Origin: Embleya sp045207785
GTDB taxonomy: Bacteria > Actinomycetota > Actinomycetes > Streptomycetales > Streptomycetaceae
NCBI RefSeq assembly: GCF_045207785.1
Contig: NZ_CP108777.1
Coordinates: 558,001 to 622,000, forward strand
Reading direction: 5' to 3'
DNA length: 64,000 bases
The position numbers and the translations under genes were made by a program. The notes under the pieces were generated by a model, which was not told the origin of the DNA, ran no database searches, and saw nothing but the letters and a program-made list of their open reading frames with translations. Positions 31,598-40,250 of the stretch are shown here, one piece after another (position 1 is the stretch's first letter; every line of letters starts with the position of its first letter).

Positions 31598-34251
31598 TCA
31601 AGGTCGCGCTCACCAACCTGCGTTTCCACAAGGGCGGCTTCATCGCGTCCTTCATCGCCCTGTTCCTCGGCGCCACCATCGTGATGGGCTGCGGAACCCT
31701 GCTGGAGACCGGCATCCACGCCGCCGCCCCGCCGCAACGCCTGGCCGCCGCACCCATCGTCGTCACCGGCGACCAGCGCTACCCCGACAGCGAAAAGGAG
31801 TTGGTGTTCCCCGAGCGCATCCGCCTGGACACCGCGCTGGCCGCCGACATCGCCGCGGTGCCCGGGGTCGCGGGAGCGGTCGCGGACGTGTCCTTTTCCG
31901 GCGCGCTGGCCCGCGACCGGGCCCGCACCGCCGAGGCCGCGGGCGGCGCGGCGCCCGCCGTGCACGTGACCGGGCACGGCTGGTCGTCCGCACGGCTCGC
32001 GCCGATCCACCTCAGCGCGGGCGAACCACCCTCCACGCGGGAGCAGATCGTCATCGGCGCGCGGCTGGCCGAGCGCACCGGCCTGCGCCCGGGGGATCGG
32101 ATCGAACTCCTCGTACACGGAGGACTCGGCCGATACGCGGTCTCCGGCGTGGCCACCGGCCCCGGCGACGACACCACCATCCTCCTGTCCGACGCCGAGG
32201 CCGCCCGGGTCACCGACCGGCTCACCGGCCGCGCCGGACGGCTCGACTCCATCGGCGTACTCCTGACGCCCGGCGCCGACACCGGCCGAGTCGCCAAGGA
32301 CATCCGCACGTTGGTCCGCCACCGGCCGATCGTCGTGCTGACCGGCGACGAGCGCGGCCGCGCCGAGGACCCCGGCGTCATCGCCGACGCGGGCGACCTG
32401 ATCCCCCTCGCGGCGGCCTTCGGCGGGCTGTCGGCGATGGTCACCGTGTTCGTCGTGGCCGGCACGCTCGGCCTGTCCATTCGGCAACGACAGCGGGAAA
32501 TGGCCCTGTTGCGGGCCATCGGCGCCACCCCGGGCCGAGTCCGCCGGATGATCCTCGGCGAGACCACCGTGCTCGCCGTCGCGGCCACCGCACTCGCCTG
32601 GTACCCGGGCCCGCACCTGGGCCGATGGCTGCTCGGCGCGTTCGCCGACGCCGGAGTCGTGCCCGACACGATCGCGTTCCGCGCCGGATCCGTACCCCTG
32701 ATCGTCGGCGCCGGCACCGCCCTGATCGCGGCACTGGCCGCGGCCTTCGTCGCGGCGAGCACTGCCGCGCGCACCCGACCGACCGAGGCCCTCGCCGAGG
32801 CCTCCCTCCAGCGCCGGCCCTTCAGCCGGGTCCGGCTCGTACTCGGCCTCGTCTGCCTCGCGGGCGGCCTCCTGCTGGCCCGGGGTACCGCGGGATCGGA
32901 CGGCCCCGACGCCGCGGGCGTGGCGACCCCCGCGGTGATGGTGTGGGCGGCCGGCTTCGGACTCCTCGGCCCGCCGCTGTCCCGTGCCATCACGGCCGCG
33001 CTGCGCCGACCCCTGGGCGCGGTGTCGGGCCTCGCGGGCGAACTCGCCGCGCACAACACCCGGGCGCGCGCCGCCCGCGTGGCGGCCGCGGTCATGCCGA
33101 TCATGCTCGCCACGGGTCTGGCGCTGAGCCTGATCTACATGCACTCCACGGAATCCGAAGGCGCACGGCGGGACTTCGATGCCAACGTCCGCGCCGACCT
33201 GGTCGTGACCTCGGACGCCGGAGGCTTCCCCGTCGAACTCGTGGACCGGGTCGCGAAGCGCCCCGGCGTCGCGGCGGCCACCGCGCAGATCACCAGCGTC
33301 GGGTACATCCAGGCCACCGGATCCGGACCGGTCACCGCGCCCGCCGTCACCGGCGGCAGCGGCGGCAACGGCAACGAAGGCGCCGGTGGCGGGGAGGCGA
33401 AGGCGGGGCAAGCAAAGGCGGGGCAGCCGACCGAAGTCCCCCTGCACGGCGTCACACCCGAGGGGCTGGACCGTACGACGGCCTTCCGAGCCGTATCCGG
33501 CGACCTCGCCGCCCTGCGCGGCGACACCGTCGCGCTGCCCGAGCGCTACACCGACGGACGCGCGATCGGCGACCCTGTCCCCTTGCGTCTCGGCGACGGA
33601 ACCCACGTCGTCCTGACCCTGGTCGCCACGCTCGACGCTCGTCCCGGTTACGAGACCGCGCTCGTACCCGCCTCCCTCCTCCTCGCACACACCGACGCCG
33701 GGCTGGTCCCGCGGATACTGGTGAGCTCCGCGCCCGGCGCCGATCGCGCCGAACTCGCCGCCTCCATCGCCGCGTTGGCCCAGGAGCATCCCGGGCTGCG
33801 TACGGCCGGCCGCGAGGCACTCGAGGAAGCACGGGCGGAGCAGGACGAGACCCAGACGACGATGGCCTACCTACTGCTCGGCGTGGTGGTCGGCTACGCG
33901 ACCATCTCGCTGGTGAACACCCAGATTCTGGCCACCGCCGAACGCCGCCGGGAGTTCGCGCTGCTGCGCCTCGTCGGCGCCACCCGGCGGCAGGTGCTCC
34001 GGATGACGGCCGCCGAGGCCCTGCTCGTCGCGGGGGCCGGAACCGTGTTGGGCGTCCTGGTCGCGGCGCTCACACTGGTCCCGGTCGGCCTGAGCGTGCT
34101 CGACTCGCTGCTGCCGGGCGGCTCCCCGTGGACCCTCGTCACGGTGGTCGCCGCCGCGTCCGCACTGACCCTGGCCTCCGGCCTCCTCGCCACAGCCGCG
34201 GCCCTGCGCACCCGCCCGGGCACCGTGATGGCGGCAACGGCCCGAGAGTGA
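31594..34251 (+). CDS. FtsX-type ABC transporter permease (885 aa)
   Basis: The arrangement is a first membrane segment GGFIASFIALFLGATIVMG and a large extracytoplasmic domain. A three-segment core follows (LIPLAAAFGGLSAMVTVFVVAGTLGL with RQREMALLRAIGATPGRVRRMILGE), then a second loop and second core (YLLLGVVVGYATISLVNTQILAT with RRREFALLRLVGATRRQVLRM). The duplicated FtsX domains are diagnostic of the large permeases in actinomycete peptide/lipid exporters. A Gly/Lys-rich low-complexity stretch lies in the second outer loop near residue 590-610. It is coupled to the ATPase gene (ATGA). Confidence 0.92.
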   Translation: MIKVALTNLRFHKGGFIASFIALFLGATIVMGCGTLLETGIHAAAPPQRLAAAPIVVTGDQRYPDSEKELVFPERIRLDTALAADIAAVPGVAGAVADVSFSGALARDRARTAEAAGGAAPAVHVTGHGWSSARLAPIHLSAGEPPSTREQIVIGARLAERTGLRPGDRIELLVHGGLGRYAVSGVATGPGDDTTILLSDAEAARVTDRLTGRAGRLDSIGVLLTPGADTGRVAKDIRTLVRHRPIVVLTGDERGRAEDPGVIADAGDLIPLAAAFGGLSAMVTVFVVAGTLGLSIRQRQREMALLRAIGATPGRVRRMILGETTVLAVAATALAWYPGPHLGRWLLGAFADAGVVPDTIAFRAGSVPLIVGAGTALIAALAAAFVAASTAARTRPTEALAEASLQRRPFSRVRLVLGLVCLAGGLLLARGTAGSDGPDAAGVATPAVMVWAAGFGLLGPPLSRAITAALRRPLGAVSGLAGELAAHNTRARAARVAAAVMPIMLATGLALSLIYMHSTESEGARRDFDANVRADLVVTSDAGGFPVELVDRVAKRPGVAAATAQITSVGYIQATGSGPVTAPAVTGGSGGNGNEGAGGGEAKAGQAKAGQPTEVPLHGVTPEGLDRTTAFRAVSGDLAALRGDTVALPERYTDGRAIGDPVPLRLGDGTHVVLTLVATLDARPGYETALVPASLLLAHTDAGLVPRILVSSAPGADRAELAASIAALAQEHPGLRTAGREALEEARAEQDETQTTMAYLLLGVVVGYATISLVNTQILATAERRREFALLRLVGATRRQVLRMTAAEALLVAGAGTVLGVLVAALTLVPVGLSVLDSLLPGGSPWTLVTVVAAASALTLASGLLATAAALRTRPGTVMAATARE

Positions 34252-34270
34252 ACGCCGCCGTGTCACCACT

Positions 34271-34320
34271 GCCCCGCCGCCCCTTCGGTCCGCGACCGCG
34301 GCGCGAAGGGGCGGCGGGGC
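34271..34320. terminator. Strong hairpin between convergent permease and TetR genes
   Basis: Perfect 17-bp arms GCCCCGCCGCCCCTTCG (34271-34287) and the complement (34304-34320) flank a 16-nt loop. It lies 20 bases after the permease stop and can serve both strands. Confidence 0.8.
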
Positions 34321-34382
34321 AGGAGCCCCGGCCGCGAGGCCGTCTGCCACCAGCGCGGGCGGACTTCCCTTGAGCGCGGCGC

Positions 34383-34964
34383 TCACGAGGCTCCGTTGAG
34401 GACGACGTTCACGGTGCGTGCCACGAAGTCCTCCTCCACGGGGAGTTGGCGGAAGACGATCCGGAACCAGGCGGCGCCCGCCAGCAAGTCCACCAAGAGC
34501 ATCGGGTCGGCGTCGGGCGCGAGTTCGCCGCGGGCGACGGCGCGGTCGAAGACCGGTTGCTCGCGGGCCAGCCGGTCGGCGAAGAAGTCTCGGGCGTGGT
34601 CGGCCAGTTCGGGGCTGTGGGTGACCGCGCCCAGGGCGGCGGTCGCGATGTCGGCCGTGGGTGGGGTGGTGAGCAGGGTCAGCATCCCCGCCAGCAGGGC
34701 TTCCAGATCGCCCTGGAGGCTGCCGGTGTCGGGCAGGGCGAAGTCGAGGCGGCGAGCGCCGGTGAGCGCGGCTCCCAACAGGGCTCCCTTGGACGGCCAC
34801 CAGCGGTAGATCGTGGTCTTGTTGACCCCGGAGCGCTCGGCGACTCCCTCGATGGTCAATCCCTCGTAGCCGTTGTCCGCGAGCAGATCCAGGGTGGCGT
34901 CGAAGATCTCCTGGGATTTGCGCGGACCGTCGTTGCGTCGCGCTCCGCGCTGCTCGTTGCTCAT
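34383..34964 (-). CDS. TetR-family repressor (193 aa)
   Basis: The DNA-binding region RKSQEIFDATLDLLADNGYEGLTIEGVAERSGVNKTTIYRWWPSKGALLGAAL is canonical, including the TIYRWWPSK motif. The C-terminal ligand domain resembles the TetR_C_11-like class. It is divergent from an alpha/beta hydrolase gene with a CAACG-cta-CGTTG palindrome in the 63-bp gap, so it probably controls the hydrolase/SRPBCC operon and itself. Confidence 0.9.
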   Translation of the reverse strand: MSNEQRGARRNDGPRKSQEIFDATLDLLADNGYEGLTIEGVAERSGVNKTTIYRWWPSKGALLGAALTGARRLDFALPDTGSLQGDLEALLAGMLTLLTTPPTADIATAALGAVTHSPELADHARDFFADRLAREQPVFDRAVARGELAPDADPMLLVDLLAGAAWFRIVFRQLPVEEDFVARTVNVVLNGAS

Positions 34965-34986
34965 GGGTGGAGACTAACATTCAGTA

Positions 34987-34999
34987 CAACGCTACGTTG
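34987..34999. promoter_or_regulatory. Palindrome CAACG-cta-CGTTG
   Basis: 5-bp perfect arms lie midway between the divergent TetR (start 34964) and hydrolase (start 35028) genes, with a further GCGTTGC directly downstream. A TetR operator is likely from position. Confidence 0.5.
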
Positions 35000-35027
35000 C
35001 GTTGCATTTGGTGTTAGCGTGGCGAGC

Positions 35028-35861
35028 ATGAAGCCCAGAGACCCCGGACTGCCCATCGTCTTCGTGCACGGCATCCGCGTCAGCGGCACGATGTGGCGTC
35101 CCGTGATGGAAGTCGTCGGCGACCGCCACCGCGTGGTCGCACCCGATCTGCCCGGCCACGGTCGGCGGCGCGGCGAGCCGTTCACCATGCCCGCCGCCGT
35201 GGACACGGTCGCCGAGGCCATCGACGGACTCGGCGGGCGGGCGCTGGTCGTCGGGCTGTCCCTGGGCGGCTACGTCGGCATCGCCACCGCCGGTCGCCAC
35301 CCGGACCGGGTCGCCGGACTGGTGGCCATCGGCTGCACCGCGCTGCCCCGTGGGGTGCTCGCCGGCGCCGCCCGTGGGCCGGCCGGCCTGGCGGCCAGGT
35401 ACCCCGAGGCGGGAAATCGCCTCAGTGCATGGGCATTTCGCCGCGCGCTGCCCGAACCCGTGGCCGAGGCGGTGCTGTCGGGCGGCCTGGCGTGCGAGGT
35501 CGTACCGAGCGCCATGGAGGCCGTCGTCGGCATGGATCCTCCGGCCTCGCTCGCCGCCTACCCGGGCCCGGTATGGCTCGTGAACGGCGCCCGTGACCCC
35601 TTCCGCAGCAACGAACGCGCGTTCCTGCGCGCCTGCCGCGACGGCCGTCTCTCGCTGTGGCCCGGCCGTGGCCACATCACCGGCTTGGCCGACACGGGCG
35701 CCCTCGCTCGCACGGTCCTCGATGCCGCCACAGTCGCCGGTGCCGCCGGCGTCGCCCCTGCCGCCCCTGCCGCGCCAATCGCCCCGGCCGCGCCGGTCGC
35801 CGGTGTCGCGGGGGCATCCGAGCCGCACGCACTCCCGATACCGGTTCCGGTGGGCCGATGA
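35028..35861 (+). CDS. Alpha/beta hydrolase (277 aa)
   Basis: The oxyanion region is PIVFVHGIRVSGTMWRPVM, the nucleophile elbow ALVVGLSLGGYVGIA (Ser in GLSLGG), and the late His in GRGHITGLADTGALA. The enzyme is a small cytoplasmic esterase or lactonase-like hydrolase of unknown substrate. The last 45 residues form an Ala/Pro-rich tail (APAAPAAPIAPAAPVAG) that is probably disordered. The SRPBCC gene start overlaps its stop by 4 nt, so the two are co-translated. Confidence 0.88.
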   Translation: MKPRDPGLPIVFVHGIRVSGTMWRPVMEVVGDRHRVVAPDLPGHGRRRGEPFTMPAAVDTVAEAIDGLGGRALVVGLSLGGYVGIATAGRHPDRVAGLVAIGCTALPRGVLAGAARGPAGLAARYPEAGNRLSAWAFRRALPEPVAEAVLSGGLACEVVPSAMEAVVGMDPPASLAAYPGPVWLVNGARDPFRSNERAFLRACRDGRLSLWPGRGHITGLADTGALARTVLDAATVAGAAGVAPAAPAAPIAPAAPVAGVAGASEPHALPIPVPVGR

Positions 35862-36334
35862 ACGATCGAATCTGGGACATCGAGGAATCCCTGACCGTTC
35901 CTCTCCCCCCGGCCTCCGTCTACGCGGTCATCGCGGACGTCCGACGGATGAAGGACTGGAGTCCGGAGGTCATTCTGGTCCGGGTCCGGCCCGACGGTCG
36001 CCGCTTCGTCGGCTTCAACCGGAAGGGGGCGTGGATCTGGTTCACCACCTGCCGGATCGTCATCGCCGACCCCGGCCGGGAGTTCGCCTTCGACGTGACC
36101 TCCTTCGGCCTGCCGATCGCGCGCTGGGGGTACCGCCTGTCGCCCGCGGAGGACGGGACGCTGGTCACCGAGTACTGGAGCGATCTGCGTCGGAGCGGAT
36201 GGCGTCGCCGGATCGCCGAGGCGCTCGGACTGGTCTTCACCGGAACCCCGCCCGCCCGGCGCGCCGCACACAACCGCGACGGCATGCGCATCACGCTGCA
36301 CCGGCTGCGGGACGCGTGTGGAGCAACCGACTGA
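35858..36334 (+). CDS. SRPBCC (polyketide cyclase-like) protein (158 aa)
   Basis: The lipid-binding START-like fold is suggested by DIEESLTVPLPPASVYAVIADVRRMKDWSPEVILVRV at the N-terminus, the central strand REFAFDVTSFGLPIARWGYRLSP and the final helix ARRAAHNRDGMRITLHRLRDA. Such proteins bind hydrophobic ligands, and a few act as cyclases. ATG at 35858 overlaps the hydrolase stop (ATGA). Its function probably relates to the same substrate as the hydrolase. Confidence 0.85.
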   Translation: MNDRIWDIEESLTVPLPPASVYAVIADVRRMKDWSPEVILVRVRPDGRRFVGFNRKGAWIWFTTCRIVIADPGREFAFDVTSFGLPIARWGYRLSPAEDGTLVTEYWSDLRRSGWRRRIAEALGLVFTGTPPARRAAHNRDGMRITLHRLRDACGATD

Positions 36335-36424
36335 CCACCCGGACGAACACCGGGCGAGCACCACGACGCGGTCGCAGCCTCGCGCCCAGGGGGAAACCCG
36401 GTAGCCGACCCGGCAGCTTCGCGG

Positions 36425-37117
36425 TCAGTGCTCGGTGGAGGTCCATCCCTGTCGGTGAAGTCTCTCGAATCCGTCCAGGAGGAGATCCAGCGCGAACTCG
36501 AACTCGAACTGGTCGTCGCAACCCGGGCCGACGGCGGACTCCGCGTCGTGTGCCCTCGCCATCGCCATTTCCGTGATGTAGGGGTACTTGTCCGCCATCT
36601 CGTGGGAAACGGCCGGCGGCGTTTCCGCGTCGGAGCTTGCCGAGTCGTCGAACAACTCCTGGGTGAAGCCCATCATTCGGCTGCCCAGGGCATGCATCAC
36701 GTGATGGGTGAGGTCGACGGAGAAGCCGCCGTCCCGGAACATCCCGATCATCGAGTCCATGTACTCGAGCACGACCGGTGTCGGGGTGGTTCGCGACTCG
36801 ATCACCTGGGACGCCCAGCGGTGACGTCGGAGCGTTCGTCGGGCCGAGAGGATCCGCTGCCGGACCGCGCTCTTCCAGTCGGATCCGCGGACCGGGGGAT
36901 CGACCTCGCCGACGACGACATCCACCATGCCGTCCAGGAGTTGTTCCTTGTTGGCCACGTGCTTGTAGAGCGCCATCGGCACGACGCCCAACTGCTGCGC
37001 GAGCTTGCGCATGCTCAGCGACTCGATCCCGATCTCGTCGGCGAGCGCGACGGCGGCGCGTAGCACCCGATCCCTGCTCAGGGGGACCCGGCGCGCGCTC
37101 TCCACCTGCTGAGCCAT
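36425..37117 (-). CDS. TetR-family repressor with TetR_C-like domain (230 aa)
   Basis: The N-terminus SRDRVLRAAVALADEIGIESLSMRKLAQQLGVVPMALYKHVANKEQLLDGMVDVVVGEVD is the classic DNA-binding domain of TetR(class)-like regulators. The C-terminal domain (RTLRRHRWASQVIESR, LEYMDSMIGMFRDGGFS, FEFALDLLLDGFE) is the tetracycline-repressor-type ligand pocket. It is divergent from the DUF4386 gene, whose promoter holds two GTGTACG palindromes. It is likely to repress that gene. Confidence 0.9.
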   Translation of the reverse strand: MAQQVESARRVPLSRDRVLRAAVALADEIGIESLSMRKLAQQLGVVPMALYKHVANKEQLLDGMVDVVVGEVDPPVRGSDWKSAVRQRILSARRTLRRHRWASQVIESRTTPTPVVLEYMDSMIGMFRDGGFSVDLTHHVMHALGSRMMGFTQELFDDSASSDAETPPAVSHEMADKYPYITEMAMARAHDAESAVGPGCDDQFEFEFALDLLLDGFERLHRQGWTSTEH

Positions 37118-37162
37118 CTCGACAATCTCCCTCGCGACCCATCGCCGACCGGCATCCGCTCT

Positions 37163-37215
37163 TGACGAGTGTACGGCGTACGCCTAACGTGATCGACAGG
37201 TGTACGGCGTACACC
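37163..37215 (+). promoter_or_regulatory. Promoter of the DUF4386 gene with two TetR operators
   Basis: TTGACG (37163-37168) and TAACGT (37185-37190) are 16 bp apart. The spacer is filled by GTGTACG-g-CGTACGC (37169-37183). A second, perfect palindrome GGTGTACG-g-CGTACACC lies at 37199-37215, with centres 31 bp apart. Binding by the divergent TetR protein would occlude the promoter. Confidence 0.75.
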
Positions 37216-37316
37216 TTTGCCTGCGGTGTCGAGCGATCCGCTCGCTCCGTGCCGACCCGGGCAGGTGGGCGACGACGTCGTCGACCCGTCCGGGCGAGAG
37301 AAGGAGAGCAGTCCAG

Positions 37317-38021
37317 GTGGACTCGACCAGAAGAATTGCGGCAGTTGCGGGCGGGTTCTTCCTCGTTACCGAGATAGCCGCGATCGCAGGAGTTCTTCTC
37401 TATCGCCCCGTCTTGGACGATCCGCGGTACATCGTCGGCAGTGGTGCCGACAGCCGCGTGTTCCTGGGGGCGCTGTGTGAACTCGTCCTCGTGCTCGCGA
37501 TCATCGGCAGCGCGGTCACGCTGTTTCCGATCATCAGGCGGCGGAACGAAGGGGCCGCCGTCGGTTATGTCTGCGCCCGTCTTCTCGAAGCCGCCGTCAT
37601 CGTCGTCGGCATCGTCGGCATCCTGTCGGTCGTGACGCTGCGGCAGGACTTGGCGGGAGCGGCGGACACCGACACCGCCTCCGCCGTCACGGTCGGCAAG
37701 TCCCTGGTGGCGATGCACGATTGGACATTCCTGTGCGGCCCCAACTTCATCCTGGGCGCGAACTCGGCACTGCTGGCGTACGTGATGTACCGCTCCGGAC
37801 TCGTGCCGCGGTTCATCGCCGTGCTGGGGCTCGTCGGCGGCCCGCTGATCTGCGCTTCGGCGATCGCCGTGATGTTCGGACTCTACGAACAGGTCTCCGT
37901 GGTGGGGTCGGTCGCGGCAATCCCGGTATTCGCCTGGGAACTTGCGCTCGCCGGCCGGCTCATCACCAAGGGGTTCCAGCCTTCTCCCGTCACCCCCGCT
38001 CGACTTCGACCGTCACAGTGA
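37317..38021 (+). CDS. DUF4386 membrane protein (234 aa)
   Basis: Six hydrophobic segments are visible (AAVAGGFFLVTEIAAIAGVLLY, ALCELVLVLAIIGSAVTLFPII, CARLLEAAVIVVGIVGILSVV and others), in the order and spacing typical of DUF4386. This is an integral membrane family of unknown function often found next to TetR regulators. The GTG at 37317 fits the family N-terminus (STRRIAAVAGG); GGAG lies about 12 nt upstream, slightly far. Expression is probably controlled by the divergent TetR repressor. Confidence 0.85.
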   Translation: MDSTRRIAAVAGGFFLVTEIAAIAGVLLYRPVLDDPRYIVGSGADSRVFLGALCELVLVLAIIGSAVTLFPIIRRRNEGAAVGYVCARLLEAAVIVVGIVGILSVVTLRQDLAGAADTDTASAVTVGKSLVAMHDWTFLCGPNFILGANSALLAYVMYRSGLVPRFIAVLGLVGGPLICASAIAVMFGLYEQVSVVGSVAAIPVFAWELALAGRLITKGFQPSPVTPARLRPSQ

Positions 38022-38168
38022 AGACCGGGCGGCGGCACGGCCGGAACGGCTTCGGGAACGTGCTTATCCCGGGGTTGGCCGCGAGCAGGAGGGCGGCGAC
38101 AGCGCGGGAGATGCCGGTGTCGTCGGTGAGCAGCGCGGCCCGCTTCGAGGGGTTACCGAATCAAGGGC

Positions 38169-38813
38169 TCAGGCGTCGTCCCTGAGCCGATCGCGCTGGA
38201 TCCGGTGGGCGAGGGCGCGACGCACGGAGGCCGACGCGGTGGTGGTCGCCGCGGTGGAGGTCGCCGTGGTGGGTGTCGGGGCGGTGGCCGTCCTGGCGGG
38301 GACGTCGAGACCGCGGCTGATCTCGTCGTACGCGTCCTGGTAGCTCCCGGGCATGCGTGCCCGATGTGCCCTCAGGTCCTCTTCGAGGAGGCGCCGCAGC
38401 TCGTCGACGTTCTGGGGTGTGAATCGTTTCCTGCCCCGGGCGACGGCGTCGACGTAGCGCGTACAGCGGGCGGTCTCGTGGAAGGTCTCGGAGATCTCCT
38501 CGGCGAGGCCCCACAGGCGTCCTTCGAGCCACGGGGCGTCGTGCTGGTCGAGGGAGAGCTCCATCGAGGGCAGCGGATCGCCGCTCCTGTACTTCGCCAC
38601 CTGCTTGGACACGGCGGGCTGACTCATGTCGGTGAGCCTGGCGATGCGTTCCTGGGTCCAGCCGAAGCCGGCGAACAGCTTGATCATCTCGGCGCGCAGC
38701 TTCCGCATCTCCTCGCCCGCGCGGATGACCTCGTTCATGCCGGCGAGCATCCGCTCGGCCTGTTCCTCGGTCAGCGCCTCGGGGTTTCGGTGCGTGTTCT
38801 CCTCGCCTGCCAC
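38169..38813 (-). CDS. Helix-turn-helix DNA-binding protein (214 aa)
   Basis: A coiled N-terminal helix (EEQAERMLAGMNEVIRAGEEMRKLRAEMIKLFAG) is followed by a sigma-like helix-turn-helix FGWTQERIARLTDMSQPAVSKQVAKYRSG. A helical middle and a Thr/Ala-rich tail (ATAPTPTTATSTAATTTA) complete the chain. It is divergent from an alpha/beta hydrolase. The GTG at 38813 lies 6 nt after a TATAAC hexamer, so a leaderless transcript beginning at the start codon is likely; this decides the start over an ATG at 38900. It probably regulates the hydrolase. Confidence 0.78.
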   Translation of the reverse strand: MAGEENTHRNPEALTEEQAERMLAGMNEVIRAGEEMRKLRAEMIKLFAGFGWTQERIARLTDMSQPAVSKQVAKYRSGDPLPSMELSLDQHDAPWLEGRLWGLAEEISETFHETARCTRYVDAVARGRKRFTPQNVDELRRLLEEDLRAHRARMPGSYQDAYDEISRGLDVPARTATAPTPTTATSTAATTTASASVRRALAHRIQRDRLRDDA

Positions 38814-38819
38814 AACTCG

Positions 38820-38861
38820 GTTATATACCCGAGCGCTCTTAATAACAAGGTTGTACAACCT
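38820..38861 (-). promoter_or_regulatory. Leaderless promoter of the helix-turn-helix gene and palindrome AGGTTGTACAACCT
   Basis: On the minus strand TTGTTA (38843-38848) and TATAAC (38820-38825) are 17 bp apart, and the GTG start lies 6 nt beyond. A perfect 14-bp palindrome AGGTTGTACAACCT (38848-38861) abuts the -35 hexamer and lies just upstream of the divergent hydrolase. A binding site for the helix-turn-helix protein is inferred. Confidence 0.65.
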
Positions 38862-38886
38862 GGTTATGGCCGGCAGGATCCAGGCC

Positions 38887-39765
38887 ATGCCCACCTTCAC
38901 CGCACCCGACGGAACCCGACTCGCCTACCGCACACACGGAGCCGGCGACCCGCTCGTCTGCATCCCGGGAGGTCCCACGGACTCCCGCTACCTCGGCGAC
39001 CTCGGCGGCCTGTCCGCGCGTCGCCGACTGATCGTCCCGGACCTTCGCGGTACCGGCCGGTCCGCGATTCCCGAGGACACCTCCTCCTACCGCTGCGACC
39101 GCCTGGTCGGCGACGTCGAGGCCCTGCGCGAACACCTCGGCCTCCCCCGGATGGATCTGCTCGCCCACTCCGCCGGCGCGAACCTCGCGACGCAATACGC
39201 GGCCCGATACCCGAACAACATCGGCAAGCTCGCCCTGATCACCCCCGGCACCCGAGCCGTCGGCATCGCGATCACCGGCGAGACCCGACGCGAACTCGCG
39301 CAACTCCGCAGGAACGAGCCGTGGTTCCCGGCAGCGTTCGCCGCCCTGACGGCGATCAACGAGGGCACGGGCAGCGATTGGGAGGCCATCGCCCCCTTCT
39401 TCTGCGGCCGATGGGACGCCGCGGCCCAAAAGCACCACGCGGAGAGCCGGCCGAGCAACCAGGAGGCCGTCGCCCTCTTCGCGACCGAGGGCGCCTTCGA
39501 CCCGCAGACCACCCGCACGGCGCTCGCCGACTGTGCGGCCCCGGTCCTGCTCCTCGCCGGAGAGTTCGACCTCAACAGCCCCCCTCGGTCGGTGGCCGAG
39601 TTCGCCGAGCTGTTCCCCCACGCCACACTCGTCGTGCAACCGGGGGCGGGGCACTATCCCTGGCTCGACGACTCCGACCGCTTCACGGCCACCACCGCGG
39701 CATTCCTGGGCCACGGACCCGCGCACACCCCGCCCACCACCCCGAAGCCCGAGCAGCCTCGCTGA
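38887..39765 (+). CDS. Alpha/beta hydrolase, proline-iminopeptidase-like (292 aa)
   Basis: Motifs in order: DPLVCIPGGPTDSRYLGDL (HGGP-like oxyanion region as IPGGP), RLIVPDLRGTGRS, the nucleophile in MDLLAHSAGANLATQYAARYP, the Asp in LLLAGEFDLNSPP and the His in QPGAGHYPWLDD. Proline iminopeptidases and related hydrolases share this order; substrate unknown. The ATG at 38887 (MPTFTAPDGTRLAY) has AGGATCC upstream; an in-frame ATG at 38866 would add seven residues. It is divergent from the helix-turn-helix regulator. Confidence 0.88.
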   Translation: MPTFTAPDGTRLAYRTHGAGDPLVCIPGGPTDSRYLGDLGGLSARRRLIVPDLRGTGRSAIPEDTSSYRCDRLVGDVEALREHLGLPRMDLLAHSAGANLATQYAARYPNNIGKLALITPGTRAVGIAITGETRRELAQLRRNEPWFPAAFAALTAINEGTGSDWEAIAPFFCGRWDAAAQKHHAESRPSNQEAVALFATEGAFDPQTTRTALADCAAPVLLLAGEFDLNSPPRSVAEFAELFPHATLVVQPGAGHYPWLDDSDRFTATTAAFLGHGPAHTPPTTPKPEQPR

Positions 39766-39878
39766 AGATGACCAACGTTTTGCCGCGCACGACACCCGAC
39801 TCCGGGGAGTACGCCCATCGCCCCAGGCCGCCCGGCTTTCGAGGGCGTCCCGCTCCGGAGCGCATGCCCGGACGCGAC

Positions 39879-40238
39879 TCAGACGCTCAACCGCTCCCAG
39901 AGCGGCGGCTCCAGGACGCCCACGTCGTCCCAGACGCAGACCTCCAGCGTGGTGAGGTATCCCCCGAAGGCGAAGACCAACGCTTCCCCGATGAATTCAC
40001 CGCCGTCGTGCCGGATGATTCCGTCCGCGACGATCGGACTCCCCGCCACCGGCCCCGCCGCCACGGTGTCCCGGTCCACGCGTAGATCCACGGACGGACA
40101 CCCGCACGTACAACCCGACTTCATCCGCGTGTGGGGAATCTGCGGCCGATAACCCCGATCCGCGTCGGTGTCCCCGGCCAACAGCAATTCCAGGGTGCGG
40201 CGGACATCGTCGCTCAGCGGCCCCCACCCCTCGGACAC
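39879..40238 (-). CDS. Small protein with a CTCGCPS motif (119 aa)
   Basis: After a helical N-terminus (SDDVRRTLELLLAGDT) comes HTRMKSGCTCGCPSVDLRVD, a cysteine cluster that could bind metal. The rest is strand-rich (VADGIIRHDGGEFIGEALVFAFGGYLTTLEVCVWDD). It resembles uncharacterised actinomycete proteins. It starts 12 nt after the stop of the 129-aa gene on the same strand, so the two form an operon. No function can be given. Confidence 0.68.
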   Translation of the reverse strand: MSEGWGPLSDDVRRTLELLLAGDTDADRGYRPQIPHTRMKSGCTCGCPSVDLRVDRDTVAAGPVAGSPIVADGIIRHDGGEFIGEALVFAFGGYLTTLEVCVWDDVGVLEPPLWERLSV

Positions 40239-40250
40239 GATTCCTCCTGA

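Noticed and set aside
30730..33789. A 1019-codon open frame antisense to the ABC exporter genes
   Set aside because: It is a shadow of the strongly biased sense genes; its residues are Gly/Arg/Asp-rich without motifs, whereas the sense strand carries complete ATPase and FtsX motifs.
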